Shown piece by piece: positions 1 to 8,500 of a DNA stretch of 10,454 nt. The stretch's first letter is position 1, and every line of letters starts with the position of its first letter. Where the stretch lies: assembly GCF_000344685.1 (NCBI RefSeq), contig NW_006920440.1:6062-16515 (forward strand). Direction: 5' to 3'. The translations under genes were made by a program, and so were the position numbers. Origin of the DNA: Gloeophyllum trabeum ATCC 11539 (Eukaryota; Basidiomycota; Agaricomycetes; Gloeophyllales; Gloeophyllaceae). Under the pieces are notes generated by a model that made no database searches, had not been told where the DNA came from, and worked only from the letters and a program-made list of their open reading frames with translations.

Positions 1-694
1 CCATTTCTCGCTTCCAAGCCTCTTGTTCAAGACGCGCCCGATCCCTCTCTTCACGTACCATAGCAATCAGCTCTTCCCTGTCTCTCTATTAACCCCAGTT
101 GTTGGAAGTCAGCACTGCTAATGACCTGCGGTACACGAGAATTCGCACCTTTGCCTTCTCCTGTTCCTGCCGCAGTTGAGCATGGGCCTTCTCCATCTCC
201 ATGCGGTATGTGGCAGAGAAGTCCGCCTCCTGCACCCTCACTCGCACACTAGACGTTGATGCTGGCTGTGGGGTTGGCGTATCATCTAGTCGTCGTTTGT
301 ACTTTGCTGCATTCGACGGCTGCTGCTCCACCGGCGGTCCAGATGTTGGTGTATTCGACGACGGCTGTCCGGGAGGCGGTACAGACTTCGATATATTCAA
401 CTGTGGCTGCACGGCCGGTGGTACGGACTTGGGTACATTCGACGGCTGGCCCGCAGGTCGTACAGACTTGGGTACATTCGAGGGTGGCTGCCCGGGAGGT
501 GGTACGGACTTGGGTGCATTCGACGGCTGGCCAGCAGGAGGTACAGACTTTGGTGCATTCGACGGCGGCTGCCCAGAGTGCGGCTTTGGAGGAGGTTGAG
601 GTGGTGTGCCGGCTTCGTCTACTTCCATATCTTCCAGCGGATGAACGCGGTATGAGGAGGACATTTGGTGTACGAAAATCCACTTAGCGCGCAT
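1..694 (-). CDS. Proline-rich repeat protein with coiled-coil tail, partial
   Basis: I do not recognise this gene. Exon 1 is 694-149 and exon 2 is 85-1, continuing off the left edge. The intron 148-86 (63 nt) starts GTGCGA, has a GCTGAC branch site near 111 and ends TAATAG. Unspliced, the frame hits a stop at 91-89. Spliced, the charged segment HAQLRQEQEKAK continues in frame into RDREELIAMVREERDRAR, a strong sign the intron is real. Residues 41-130 hold about seven 13-14 aa repeats of the type GQPPSNAPKSVPPA; KYKRR just after them could be a nuclear signal. From about residue 155 the protein is rich in E, K, R and Q, as in a coiled coil. The first ATG (694) and the one at 664 (starting MSSSYRV) both have weak contexts; 664 gives the more natural N-terminus. 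Low complexity means a repeat-derived origin remains possible. No function can be assigned. Confidence 0.6.
305..574 (-). repeat. Coding tandem repeat, 39-42 bp units
   Basis: About seven imperfect units, alternating 14 and 13 codons in the first part, encode G-Q-P-(P)-S-N-x-P-K-S-V-P-P-x. Later units diverge (VQPQLNISKSVPPP, then GQPSSNTPTSGPPV). All lie in frame within the proline-rich gene, so changes in unit number would keep the frame open. Other frames of this stretch are also open because the unit length is a multiple of three. Confidence 0.85.
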
Positions 695-1572
695 GCGTGT
701 ATACGTTCAGGACCGCCACTCGTGCGGTCGCAAGTAGCATTGCTTTGTTCCAAGCCTAATGATCAGGGCCGATTCATGCCTTCATTGTGCTAAGTCATGA
801 GTGGCGTCTTCCCCATTGTACGTAACACGAAGAGAACACGAAGAGTAGCACGTTGCCTCTGTAGGTGTTGTTGCCGAATTTGAACGGGTCGCAAGAAGCA
901 ACCTCTGCATGATCCGGCCTTGATCCAACAACAAAGAGGCGAAGGGCATAAAACGAAGCCGGCACACAGTATCAACCCATTCCCAGATCATCTGTAGACA
1001 TGGTAAGCACTCGGAGCACGAACGCAGAGCGATAACATTGATATCCTGCACTCTCATTACAGCCACGCCAGACGAAGCACATCCGTTGCCAGCTATACGG
1101 AAGCGATCGTCGTTCAGAGACTCGAAGACTGCGCTTATTCCGAGGCATACCAGACGTGAGGGCCGCTCTGGGTGCACCCCAAAGACGCCAAATCCACACT
1201 ATAGAGGTCCATGTCCTCAATCGCATGGACACGACTCGATTTCATGTGTATTACTACATTGGCCTGAGCGTCAATTTCCTTGTTGTGCGCCGAGAGGCTG
1301 GTCGATTCCAGAGCATGAGTGCCTTAGAGCGTCGCATGTGGAATAGGCTAAGTACAAGGTAAGGGGAATCACCCCCTCTACTGAGAGAAATCATCTGACG
1401 GTAGCTTGGACCAGCATTGAAACAATCCTGCAGCTGTGGGAGGTGATTCCTGGTAGCATGTCGCTATACGGAGACTTGAACTGCAGGAGATCAGAACGGC
1501 TTCGAGATCTATATCCGTACAATTACTAGGAATTATTGTATGTGGTAGAGACTGCATACGGGCGACTCTGGA
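695..1572. other. Interval without a confident gene (878 nt)
   Basis: No gene could be supported here. Two conflicting hints exist. On the minus strand a 131-codon frame runs 1177-782; splicing GTACAA to CATTAG (66 nt) near its end would extend it by about 16 codons. On the plus strand a frame is open 1042-1358 and ends at a good donor (GTAAGG at 1359), but joining it to the next plausible acceptor (ending at 1404) reaches a stop within six codons. Neither product resembles a family I know, and they overlap on opposite strands. The interval may be intergenic sequence or decayed gene or transposon remnants. It includes a short direct repeat of ACACGAAGAG near 827-846. Confidence 0.5.
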
Positions 1573-1584
1573 TTAACCAGAGTC
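1564..1584. repeat. Perfect 8-bp inverted repeat around a stop codon
   Basis: GACTCTGG and CCAGAGTC flank a 5-nt loop, ATTAA. The TAA stop of the minus-strand 201-aa gene (1575-1573) lies in the loop, and the last codons Ser-Gly form one arm. It could fold in the mRNA, but may be chance. Confidence 0.6.
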
Positions 1585-2339
1585 AGAACCCATGTCCGAA
1601 GGTGTATCCTCCTGATAAACAGATAAGCGAAATCATGTCAAGACCTGAAAGAGAGGACATACTCGGGCTGCCTTGTTTCTAGAGGCCTGATACTTCAGGT
1701 GAGTTTTGATCATGTCGTGAATGGGCCAGCAACTTTCGTAGTCTCCGAGCCACGGGTACACATCCTTGACCTATGGAATATGTTAGAGTCAACAACCGCA
1801 GCACACAGCAGACAGACGAACTACACCTTTTCCTTCACGAGCTCGAGCTTCGCCTTGTCTTGCTTTGATATAGACTTGGATTGATCGAGGAACTCTCTGA
1901 CCTTCCCATGTACAAGCTCCTATAGTGGAAAGATATTCATACTGCTGTACTGCAATTTAATCGCGGGACTCACCTTGACACTGTGGATCAAAGGGTCGGT
2001 CCAGCCGTGTTGCTTCAATATGTTCACAAGGTTATACCCGTCCCTGTTGAGACGGGCAACCTCTCCCGACGGCTTTGCAAGCTTGCCACCACCGTCGGCG
2101 GGTCGATCAGAGGTGCGGAATGTAACACGGCGACTCTGAGAGTATGGCGCTGCAGCACGCTGGGTGTGTCTAGTAGAACGCACTGGGCCACCTGACAGCG
2201 ACACGTGAAAGATATCTTCCTCTGCAAGGAGACGAGGGCGCCGATCCAGATGATAGAACATGTCGGTTTGCGCGACAAGCAAAGGCACCACGGGGGGGGC
2301 TTCGCTAGGTTCAAACGTTGGGGGGACCAAGGACATCAT
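1573..2339 (-). CDS. Conserved agaricomycete protein of unknown function, 201 aa
   Basis: Four exons: 2339-1974, 1919-1827, 1770-1663 and 1611-1573. The introns are 54, 56 and 51 nt with donors GTGAGT, GTGTAG and GTATGT; the second has a perfect CTCTAAC branch site. All three are phase 0, and the total is 606 nt including the TAA stop at 1575-1573. Residues 1-95 are loose and proline/serine-rich. Residues about 96-189 look folded and conserved: DGYNLVNILKQHGWTD, a helical K/E-rich stretch, then YPWLGDYESCWPIHDMI around 158-174 followed by HLKYQASRNKAAR. The last exon encodes an acidic tail (EDTPSDMGSDSG). From memory, proteins with the same x-Y-x-x-C-W-P-x-x-D-x-[IL]-x-x-x-L-K pattern are frequent as uncharacterised proteins in mushroom genomes; I know no function. 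The ATG has A at -3; there is no upstream in-frame ATG before the stop at 2444-2442, so an additional 5' exon cannot be excluded. It is divergent from the WD40 gene. Confidence 0.8.
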
Positions 2340-2782
2340 AGTGTAGTTGGGAATCGCCTTATCCGAACATACCAGCGCCTTTTCTAAGGGCGCGGTGGCA
2401 CAGACGGTGGCACTTAGTGATACCGAACGGCTCAGTGGCGGCTAGTGTGCCACTCCGAGGAGCCGCTGAGTTGGGCAAGCGCGTGGGCCATGCCACGCTG
2501 CGAACAATGCTTCACTGGATACAAGGAATCCTCATTGCGGAATGACCCGCGATGCGCTTCGAGCTATGTGGCGGTTTGATGTGCTTCCGGGAGATCCTAA
2601 TTTCATCGGGAGGCCAGGGTAGACAATGCACCAGCGAGGGGAGACAATGTATCGGCACTGCCCCTGGTAGACAAGGTAAGGCCGGCTATGGATGTCTGGG
2701 GACGATGAAGCCAACAAAGGGCACAACGAAGAACTCGTGCATAAATACAGCAGTGTCTGCAAGCGTGCTGTACTGGACAGAC
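2340..2782. promoter_or_regulatory. Divergent intergenic region, probable two-way promoter
   Basis: This 443-bp stretch separates the ATG of the minus-strand 201-aa gene from the ATG of the plus-strand WD40 gene, so both promoters must lie here unless a gene has an upstream exon. Visible elements are a TATA-like ATAAATA at 2741-2747 (36 nt before the WD40 ATG), a duplicated GGTGGCAC near 2393-2413, and an interrupted palindrome AGTGGC...GCCACT near 2434-2454. A minus-strand frame is open from 2441 down to 2340 but has no ATG; it could be an extra 5' exon or simply untranslated leader. Confidence 0.5.
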
Positions 2783-4497
2783 ATGTTCAAGGTATCATGG
2801 CTCTTTGACTTTTCGACGCCTGTCAGGCTCGTCGCTCCGCGGGTGGAACGCTCGCCAATCTTTGCTCTTGCGATCTCTCCCTCAGCAAAGTTCCTGGCTA
2901 GCGGAGGTACGTGCTAACCCCGTAAGCTGCTTTCCCTAACACGAGCGGGAGCTATTCAGGAGAGTACGGGGTACAGTTATGGAGCCTCAAAGACTACGCG
3001 CCGATAGCCACCCCGATTACATCAGGACTTAGGGGACCAACAAGCAGTATTGCTTGGTTGGAGAGGGAGATTGGTGAGACCTTGGTGTACGGTACGGCCC
3101 TAGGATGGTTGGGGTGTTGGAGACAAAACTCTACAGAGGTATGTCGAAAGCAAGAAGCACTTCTAGACCTAACAAGTGTCCTATACAGTTCAAGGAGCTG
3201 TGTGCGCATCGTACGGGTGAAGGATGTGAAATTGCGAGTCTCGCGACCGATGCCGGAACATGCCGGATAGCATCTGCTGCCAGAGACGGTTCAATCCAAG
3301 TCTGGACTTTCAATGCGGAGGAGAGCCTGATCTCTCTCTTCTCCGTTCGTCTGGACCGGACAACACCAATCTGTGTCGCATTTAAGGACAACACAACCAA
3401 GGATATCTTCGTCTTCGGTATCTATGATGGCGAACGGTAAGGCTCAGCTGATCCTGCACAGCCAAGCACCGAATGCTGATTCTCTGGAAGTTTTGTACTG
3501 CGAGGGAACGATGGCAAAATCCTTTCTAGGGAGACGACAAATATTATGATGTGAGTGCAACGAATATTGATAAAAATCATCATTACTCACCACATCCACA
3601 GGGGCCGTGTCGCGGTGAGCAGTAAAAGGAGGCAGTATGTGCTGGACAATGGCATGGATGGCTTTGACGTTCGCGACCTCGAGAACAATGCACACGTAGT
3701 CAGACTGCCCACTGATCGAGTCAAGGTATCGAGACCAAAGCAGGTTGCTTTTGCGAACGACGACACGCTCGTCGTTGGAGGAAGCGACCATGGAGTTATA
3801 TACGTCTTCGATCGCACGACTGGTATTGTCCTGGACAAGTATACCCATTCCAAGGGTGGGCTCGTGCAGACGATCGCGGTAAGTGATTTGTATCTCTGGA
3901 GACCTATGTACCAACCAAGTCTACAGACCCACGACATCGGAGACGATATAATAATTGCCGGGGCAACGTCAGGAGAAGGCTCTGACCCTTACATCTCCCT
4001 CTGGAGGTATAAAGTGCCGAGGACCGCGAGAAGTGCCCTCCTGGGAAACGTAGTGGCCACGGCATACAGCCTGGCACGTTTCCTTCGAGTGTTACTTGTC
4101 GCTGTTGCGTATCTCTGGGACATTATAGGATTCATTGGGATTTTCTGCTCGCTGTTTCCGGTATGGCAGACCGTCTGATGTTTGTTCCTCTCACTCATTT
4201 GCCCACCAGAACTCCCAAGTCGCCAAATACATGGCAGATGTAGACAAATGGATGAACGGGCCAACTTGTGAATGCAGTCCATCGCTACCTCCTCCCCCAG
4301 AAAAGACCTGGATGAGCTTCATCGGCACTGCGTTGCTTAGTGTCATTGTAGCGGTGGGTGTCGTTGGCCCAGGGACGTGGCTGAACACGTTCGTCATTCG
4401 CCAAAGTCGGTACGTGATTGCAGGACTGCAAGTTGTGGCGATGGGCAGAGGCATGAATTGGCGCTGGATGAGGGATGTAAGACGGCGAATTGCATAG
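2783..4497 (+). CDS. WD40-repeat beta-propeller protein with C-terminal membrane helices, 469 aa
   Basis: Seven exons: 2783-2906, 2960-3138, 3189-3436, 3491-3550, 3602-3878, 3927-4160 and 4210-4497. The six introns are 48-54 nt with good donors (GTACGT, GTATGT, GTAAGG, GTGAGT, GTAAGT, GTATGG), and the sum is 1410 nt with stop. Joining restores WD40 strands split by introns, such as LASGGEYGVQLWSLKDY across intron 1. Other WD-like blades are IASAARDGSIQVWTF, VVGGSDHGVIYVFDR and DPYISLWRY. Residues about 349-373 and 408-431 are hydrophobic and look like membrane helices, separated by a polar loop with a CEC motif and a proline run. The architecture suggests a propeller anchored to a membrane, acting as a scaffold; ligand and partners are unknown. 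I recall similar WD40 proteins as a multicopy family in Agaricomycetes. The start at 2783 leaves about 27 residues before the first blade, and no strong alternative ATG is seen. No frameshift or internal stop is present. Confidence 0.88.
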
Positions 4498-4501
4498 TGT
4501 A

Positions 4502-4535
4502 CTGTCCACGTACCCTATTGCTGTCCATGTATCCT
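4502..4535. repeat. Short tandem duplication, 19-bp period
   Basis: CTGTCCACGTACCCT at 4502-4516 recurs as CTGTCCATGTATCCT at 4521-4535, with two C/T differences, just after the WD40 stop codon. It lies in the probable 3' untranslated region; no role is apparent. The remaining sequence to about 4718 holds no gene I can support. Confidence 0.65.
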
Positions 4536-4718
4536 ACTCCTGAATGATATCCTGATTGGAACGCGACTGGCGGTGTGACTTGTCATGCACTCTACACCGG
4601 TAGAAATCCTTAGGCCATCGAGCGAGGGAGGTGTCGAGCCGTGCACATAAGTAAGGGAGGAATACAGCAAATAGTCGCTCCTATAGTGACTGGGACCGTG
4701 CTGGTAGAGGTCCTGGAA

Positions 4719-5165
4719 CTCCTTCGACAGTGCTGCAGCTAACACCGAGATGGCCGCTCGCAAAGTGCTCTAGAAGAAGTCGTAGAACTCCCAGGGCAGT
4801 GTTGCAGGGAGCACCAAGGAGGCCACTCGTGTAGTGTTTGGGTAGTCCAGGCATCGCTGTCCTTGAGCCTTGCCATAACTTGTGTTCATTTCTCCCGCTT
4901 ATTAGAGGTCGTGAAACTCCCCGGACAGCGTCGCAGGGAGTAACAAGAGGCAATAGTAACAGCCGTAGAAGTACGCGTACTCCCTGGACAGTGTCGCAGG
5001 GAGCACCAGGAGGAGACGAGAGGTACGCAGCTCCCTGGACAACGTCGCAGGGAGTAACAAGAGGCAGTAGTAACAGCTGTAGAAGTACACGTACTCCCTG
5101 GACAGTGTCACAGGGAGTACCAGGAGGAGACGAGCGCTGTGCTCCCCGGACAATGTCGCAGGGAA
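4719..5165 (+). repeat. Array of a 24-nt quasi-palindromic motif (seven copies)
   Basis: The motif has outer arms CTCCCTG and CAGGGAG around a core GACA-N-TGTC, so each copy can form a hairpin with a one-base offset. Copies start at 4719 (degenerate), 4788, 4917, 4980, 5031, 5094 and 5142. Each core is followed by TAACAAGAGG or ACCAGGAGG in most copies. Starts are spaced 69, 129, 63, 51, 63 and 48 nt, and 129 is about two steps of 64. Three further copies in inverted orientation lie at 5317, 5368 and 5431. Repeated short motifs of this kind at one end of an element are typical of CACTA subterminal regions, where they bind the element's own proteins; that role here is inferred. Confidence 0.85.
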
Positions 5166-5458
5166 CATGAGGAAGAACGAAGCGCTGAGTCCGCAGTTGC
5201 ACTGGCCCACTGTGGCTGTGCAGGCTTCGGTGAGCGTGCCCCGCCCGGAGGAGCGGCACGAGTGCTCCGACCGGATGAGCGGCTCGAGCGCGCTTCGATC
5301 AAACCAAGTCCCTTTGTTCCCTGCGACGTTGTCCAGGGAGCTGCGTACCTCTCGTCTCCTCCTGGTGCTCCCTGCGACACTGTCCAGGGAGTACGCGTAC
5401 TTCTACAGCTGTTACTATTGCCTCTTGTTACTCCCTGCGACGCTGTCCGGGGAGTTTC
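4913..5458. repeat. Large inverted repeat, two 141-bp arms
   Basis: The left arm 4913-5053 and the right arm 5318-5458 are reverse complements with one mismatch in 141 positions by my alignment (GCC in the left arm is GCT in the right arm read in reverse). The 264-nt spacer contains the rest of the tandem repeat (motifs at 5094 and 5142) and a GC-rich unique piece. The arms hold three 24-nt motifs each. The near-perfect match means a recent inverted duplication or gene conversion. The right arm ends 71 nt before the transposase ATG, so a long leader transcript would fold back on itself. Confidence 0.9.
4917..5141. repeat. Two-copy tandem repeat, 114 and 111 bp
   Basis: Unit 1 (4917-5030) and unit 2 (5031-5141) share the order: 24-nt motif, TAACAAGAGGCARTAGTAAC, AGCYGTAGAAGTACRCGTA, second 24-nt motif, then ACCAGGAGGAGACGAG. 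They differ mainly by single-base changes and at the unit end (AGGTACGCAG against CGCTGTG). A third unit begins at 5142 and stops after one motif. Because unit 1 is a multiple of three, several frames on both strands stay open through it. Confidence 0.85.
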
Positions 5459-5504
5459 GCCACCTCTGCTGCGAGCGGCCTCCTTGCGATTGGAGGAGTC
5501 AGAT

Positions 5505-5522
5505 CTTGTTTTTTTCTTTCAG
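5505..5522 (+). promoter_or_regulatory. Probable 3' splice site of a leader intron
   Basis: A run of T with few C (GTTTTTTTCTTTCAG) ends in CAG at 5520-5522, seven bases before the transposase ATG. It is the strongest pyrimidine tract in the neighbourhood and fits an acceptor of an intron in the 5' untranslated leader. The matching donor would lie in or beyond the repeat block and was not identified; alternatively the tract may be a promoter element. Confidence 0.4.
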
Positions 5523-5529
5523 GCGTCAA

Positions 5530-8500
5530 ATGGCCCCTTCAAGCAAGCAGTATCTTTGCCTCTGCCCTGTCTGTACTCGTATTACTCCATCAGGGACAAA
5601 GTTGTCTGTGGTGGAATTCAGGGCGCATCAGGTAGCCATTGCATCGCCTACACCCGTCCAACCGCGTCCCTGTGTTGCAAGGCGCCAAACAGAAATCTGC
5701 ACATGCAATGAGTGCCTCCAGGTCTCGCCGAATGGCGTGTCTCGAACAATGGAAGAACATCGAATACACCGTATCTCTTCCATTGCGCCCTCAGCTGAAG
5801 CATCGTGCCCTGTCATTCCTCCTGTCCAACACTCGCTCCTTCCAGTTGCCTTAGATGCAGCTGCAGCACAAGCTGAGAGAGATGTTGTGAGCTCCACTCT
5901 TGTCATCACGACTGTAATGGACGACGAAGTCCCTGAAGGAGTCAGCTCTCCCGATCTATCCTTCGAGACCATCGCCGATGTTCTGGTCGATCGCATTACT
6001 GCACTCAGCCTTGGGCCTGATCACTCTATGGAGGGTCAGGAGCCGTCTGTACATCCACACCTTCTTCCAGACAAGCCAGCGATGGACGAGAGTCACTCTC
6101 AGGCTGCTCGTCCTCTCGTCACTGGACTTTCTCCATTTCTTAGCAAGGAAGATCGTATGGAGGTCGACGATACACCCGGGGCCAGCTCTGCACACGAACG
6201 CTCCCTGGCACCAACAGGGGGTAGCTCGAATATGATGGGTGGTGGAGACTTAGACGAAATGATTTCGACTCCCGAGATTGAAGCAATAGCCCAGGGTGCC
6301 CATTCTCTCCCCCGGGATGAGCGGCATGTTAACACAGAGAGGGCACTGAAGCAATTGGATGGTGTTAGCCAAACGATCGATCAGTGTCTACAAAAACTCC
6401 GCAATGAAGAAGTATCCGGTGCTATCATCAAAGAAATGCAGGAGACGCTGGCAACTCTTCGTAGTCGGGTTGATACTATCAAGCGACGAACCAGACGCAT
6501 CGACAGCCGTAAAGTGGCAGTCTGCGAACAGCTGCGAACATTTGACGGATATCTGCTTCAACTTTCAACGCTGATACCAGCTGATGCTGGTCCCATCAAG
6601 TACAACTGTGGTACGTATTGGATAGTCTCGAGGAGCCAGTCTGACCCGCTATATCAATGACAGATGAACATTATGCCCGGCCAGTCGACCACCTCAACGT
6701 CATGGTTCAAGCGTCTTTCTTCTGTGCTGTAGTATGCACCGTTATCGTTGGGGTGAACCGTAGTGCTGGGGCGTTCATTATGTCCATGCTTTCCTTCATT
6801 ATTTCCCTGGCGTTTTCCATACACGGTAGACAGCTGACGAGAGAACAGCAGTTGATTCTCTCGGAAATCCCTCGAACGATGCATACTGTGCTTTCTAAGT
6901 TCAAACTGGATGGGAGAGTTACAACGTATGCTGTATGTTCCAGTTGTCACGCGACTTATGAACCTCAGTACCATGCCGGATCATCTGACGCTATATATCC
7001 ACGCTCCTGTACAAACAAGCCGCATCTGGGGTCAGAAGCGGAGTGTGGCTTCCCTCTCGTTGAAACCGACATCACTGGTGGTGAGCGGAAGATGAAGCCG
7101 ATCAAGCCGTTCGTTATGCATAACTATGAAGACTACATGGCCGGGCTGTTGGCTAGAGAGGATATGGAAGCACTCCTAGACGGCGCCTGCGATGAAGGCT
7201 TGGCTTCGGCGGCAAATGCTCCTCCGGAATTCATCAGATCTCCCTTCCAAGCCAACTTTCTAAGGTCGTTTGAAGGACCGAAGTCGACCGCTGAGGAGAA
7301 GCAGCTCTTCATCGATCGCTGTGGCGAGGTTCGGGCATGCTTCTCACTGAATGTGGATGGATTCTCGACGGAAGGAATGACTCTTCGCGGCCCGACCAAG
7401 TCATCCACTATAATCTCCATGACATGTCTGAATCTCGGCGTGGAACGCATGAGCAAGATCGAAAACGTCTATCTTGTCGGTGTTATACCTGGACCAAAGG
7501 AACCATCCTTGACTGAACTTAACAACTATATACGCCCTCTCATCAACGTCTTCCTGCTGTCCTGGATGCGTGGCCATCATTTCTCCCGTTCTGCTTCCAG
7601 TTTGGCATTGGGTAGGATAGTCCGCAGTGTAATCGCTATCGTCGTCAACGACTTGCCTGGTGCTCGTCGCCTTGCCCAGGCGGCGAGTCACATGTCTCAT
7701 CACATTTGCACCATATGTACGCTGTATGGGAAGGATAAGCTGGGAGATACGAACTACCACGCGTGGGCTAAGATTCCCAACCATCTCATGCGAGCGAGTG
7801 CCTTACAATGGCGAGATGCAACAAATGAAGAAACTCGGAAAGACATCTTCGATAATTACGGGGTGCGATGGTCAGAACTATGGCGACTGCCATATTGGAA
7901 TATCACCCGACAACTGGCACCCGAGCCCATGCATGCGTTATTTTCAGGACTGGCGGAACATTTCGTATGCGATGCAGTGGGCCTCACTGCAGAGAAAGTC
8001 TCCCAAAAGCCTGAGAACACAACTGCATACGACTATGATTTCTCAGTGACTTCTCATGGAGGACTTTTGACAGAGGCAGAACAAGAAAGTGTCAGCCGGA
8101 TTCATCGAGCCCTGCGTGAAGCTGTACCTCAAGAGAAACTAAGTGATGAACGTTCCATGGAGGAATGGCGCAGGGCCTTGAGACGGCGTCTGTCTCAGGT
8201 ACATTTGAAAGCACTACGCCTTGTTTCTGAAGATGTTCGTTGCCATCTGCCCCCTCTGGGGACCACTGTCACTCGCGACCAGTATGCGTTTGCATTGACC
8301 GAATGGGTGCGTCATGGATAGATCGTGGTTCACTAACTTCCTGCTTAATAACACGATAGCGTCTTCAACAACCTTTGACCCGAGCGGACGCCATACACGT
8401 GGGCACTGCTGATGTACTTCAACACCTCCGCAATGTCATCCGCGACACTGAAGTCCCTTCCTGGGTCGATTATGTCCCTCGCAACTTTGGGGATGCTGCT

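Noticed and set aside
201..687. Plus-strand and second minus-strand frames over the proline repeat
   Set aside because: They are shadows of the 39-42 bp repeat; only the minus frame from 694 continues sensibly across a spliced intron.
2792..2826. Intron from GTATCA to CTGTCAG in the first WD40 exon
   Set aside because: It would be only 35 nt, shorter than every other intron here, and it is not needed to keep the frame open.
4917..5165. CRISPR-like array: 24-nt quasi-palindromic repeats with intervening stretches of 39, 27, 39 and 24 nt
   Set aside because: The intervening sequences are themselves repeated (alternating pairs), the arms occur in both orientations, no cas genes are present, and the surroundings are eukaryotic with spliced genes.
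4681..5259. Long open frames across the repeat block on both strands (192 aa minus, 110 aa plus)
   Set aside because: They arise because the repeat unit is a multiple of three and free of stops in several frames. The same motif is translated in different frames on opposite strands, with no non-repetitive domain.
5167..5529. N-terminal extension of the transposase frame upstream of the ATG at 5530
   Set aside because: It translates the right arm of the inverted repeat and a pyrimidine-rich tract, shows no family similarity, and a good ATG (G at +4) directly precedes the zinc motif.
5631..5680. Intron GTAGCC...GCAAG in the first transposase exon
   Set aside because: Removing these 50 nt would shift the frame and lose the second zinc motif; no clear branch site is present.
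6657..6663. Separate gene starting at ATG 6657
   Set aside because: This ATG lies in the 3' end of a canonical 53-nt intron (6611-6663). Splicing joins the preceding exon in frame, so it is the same transposase gene.
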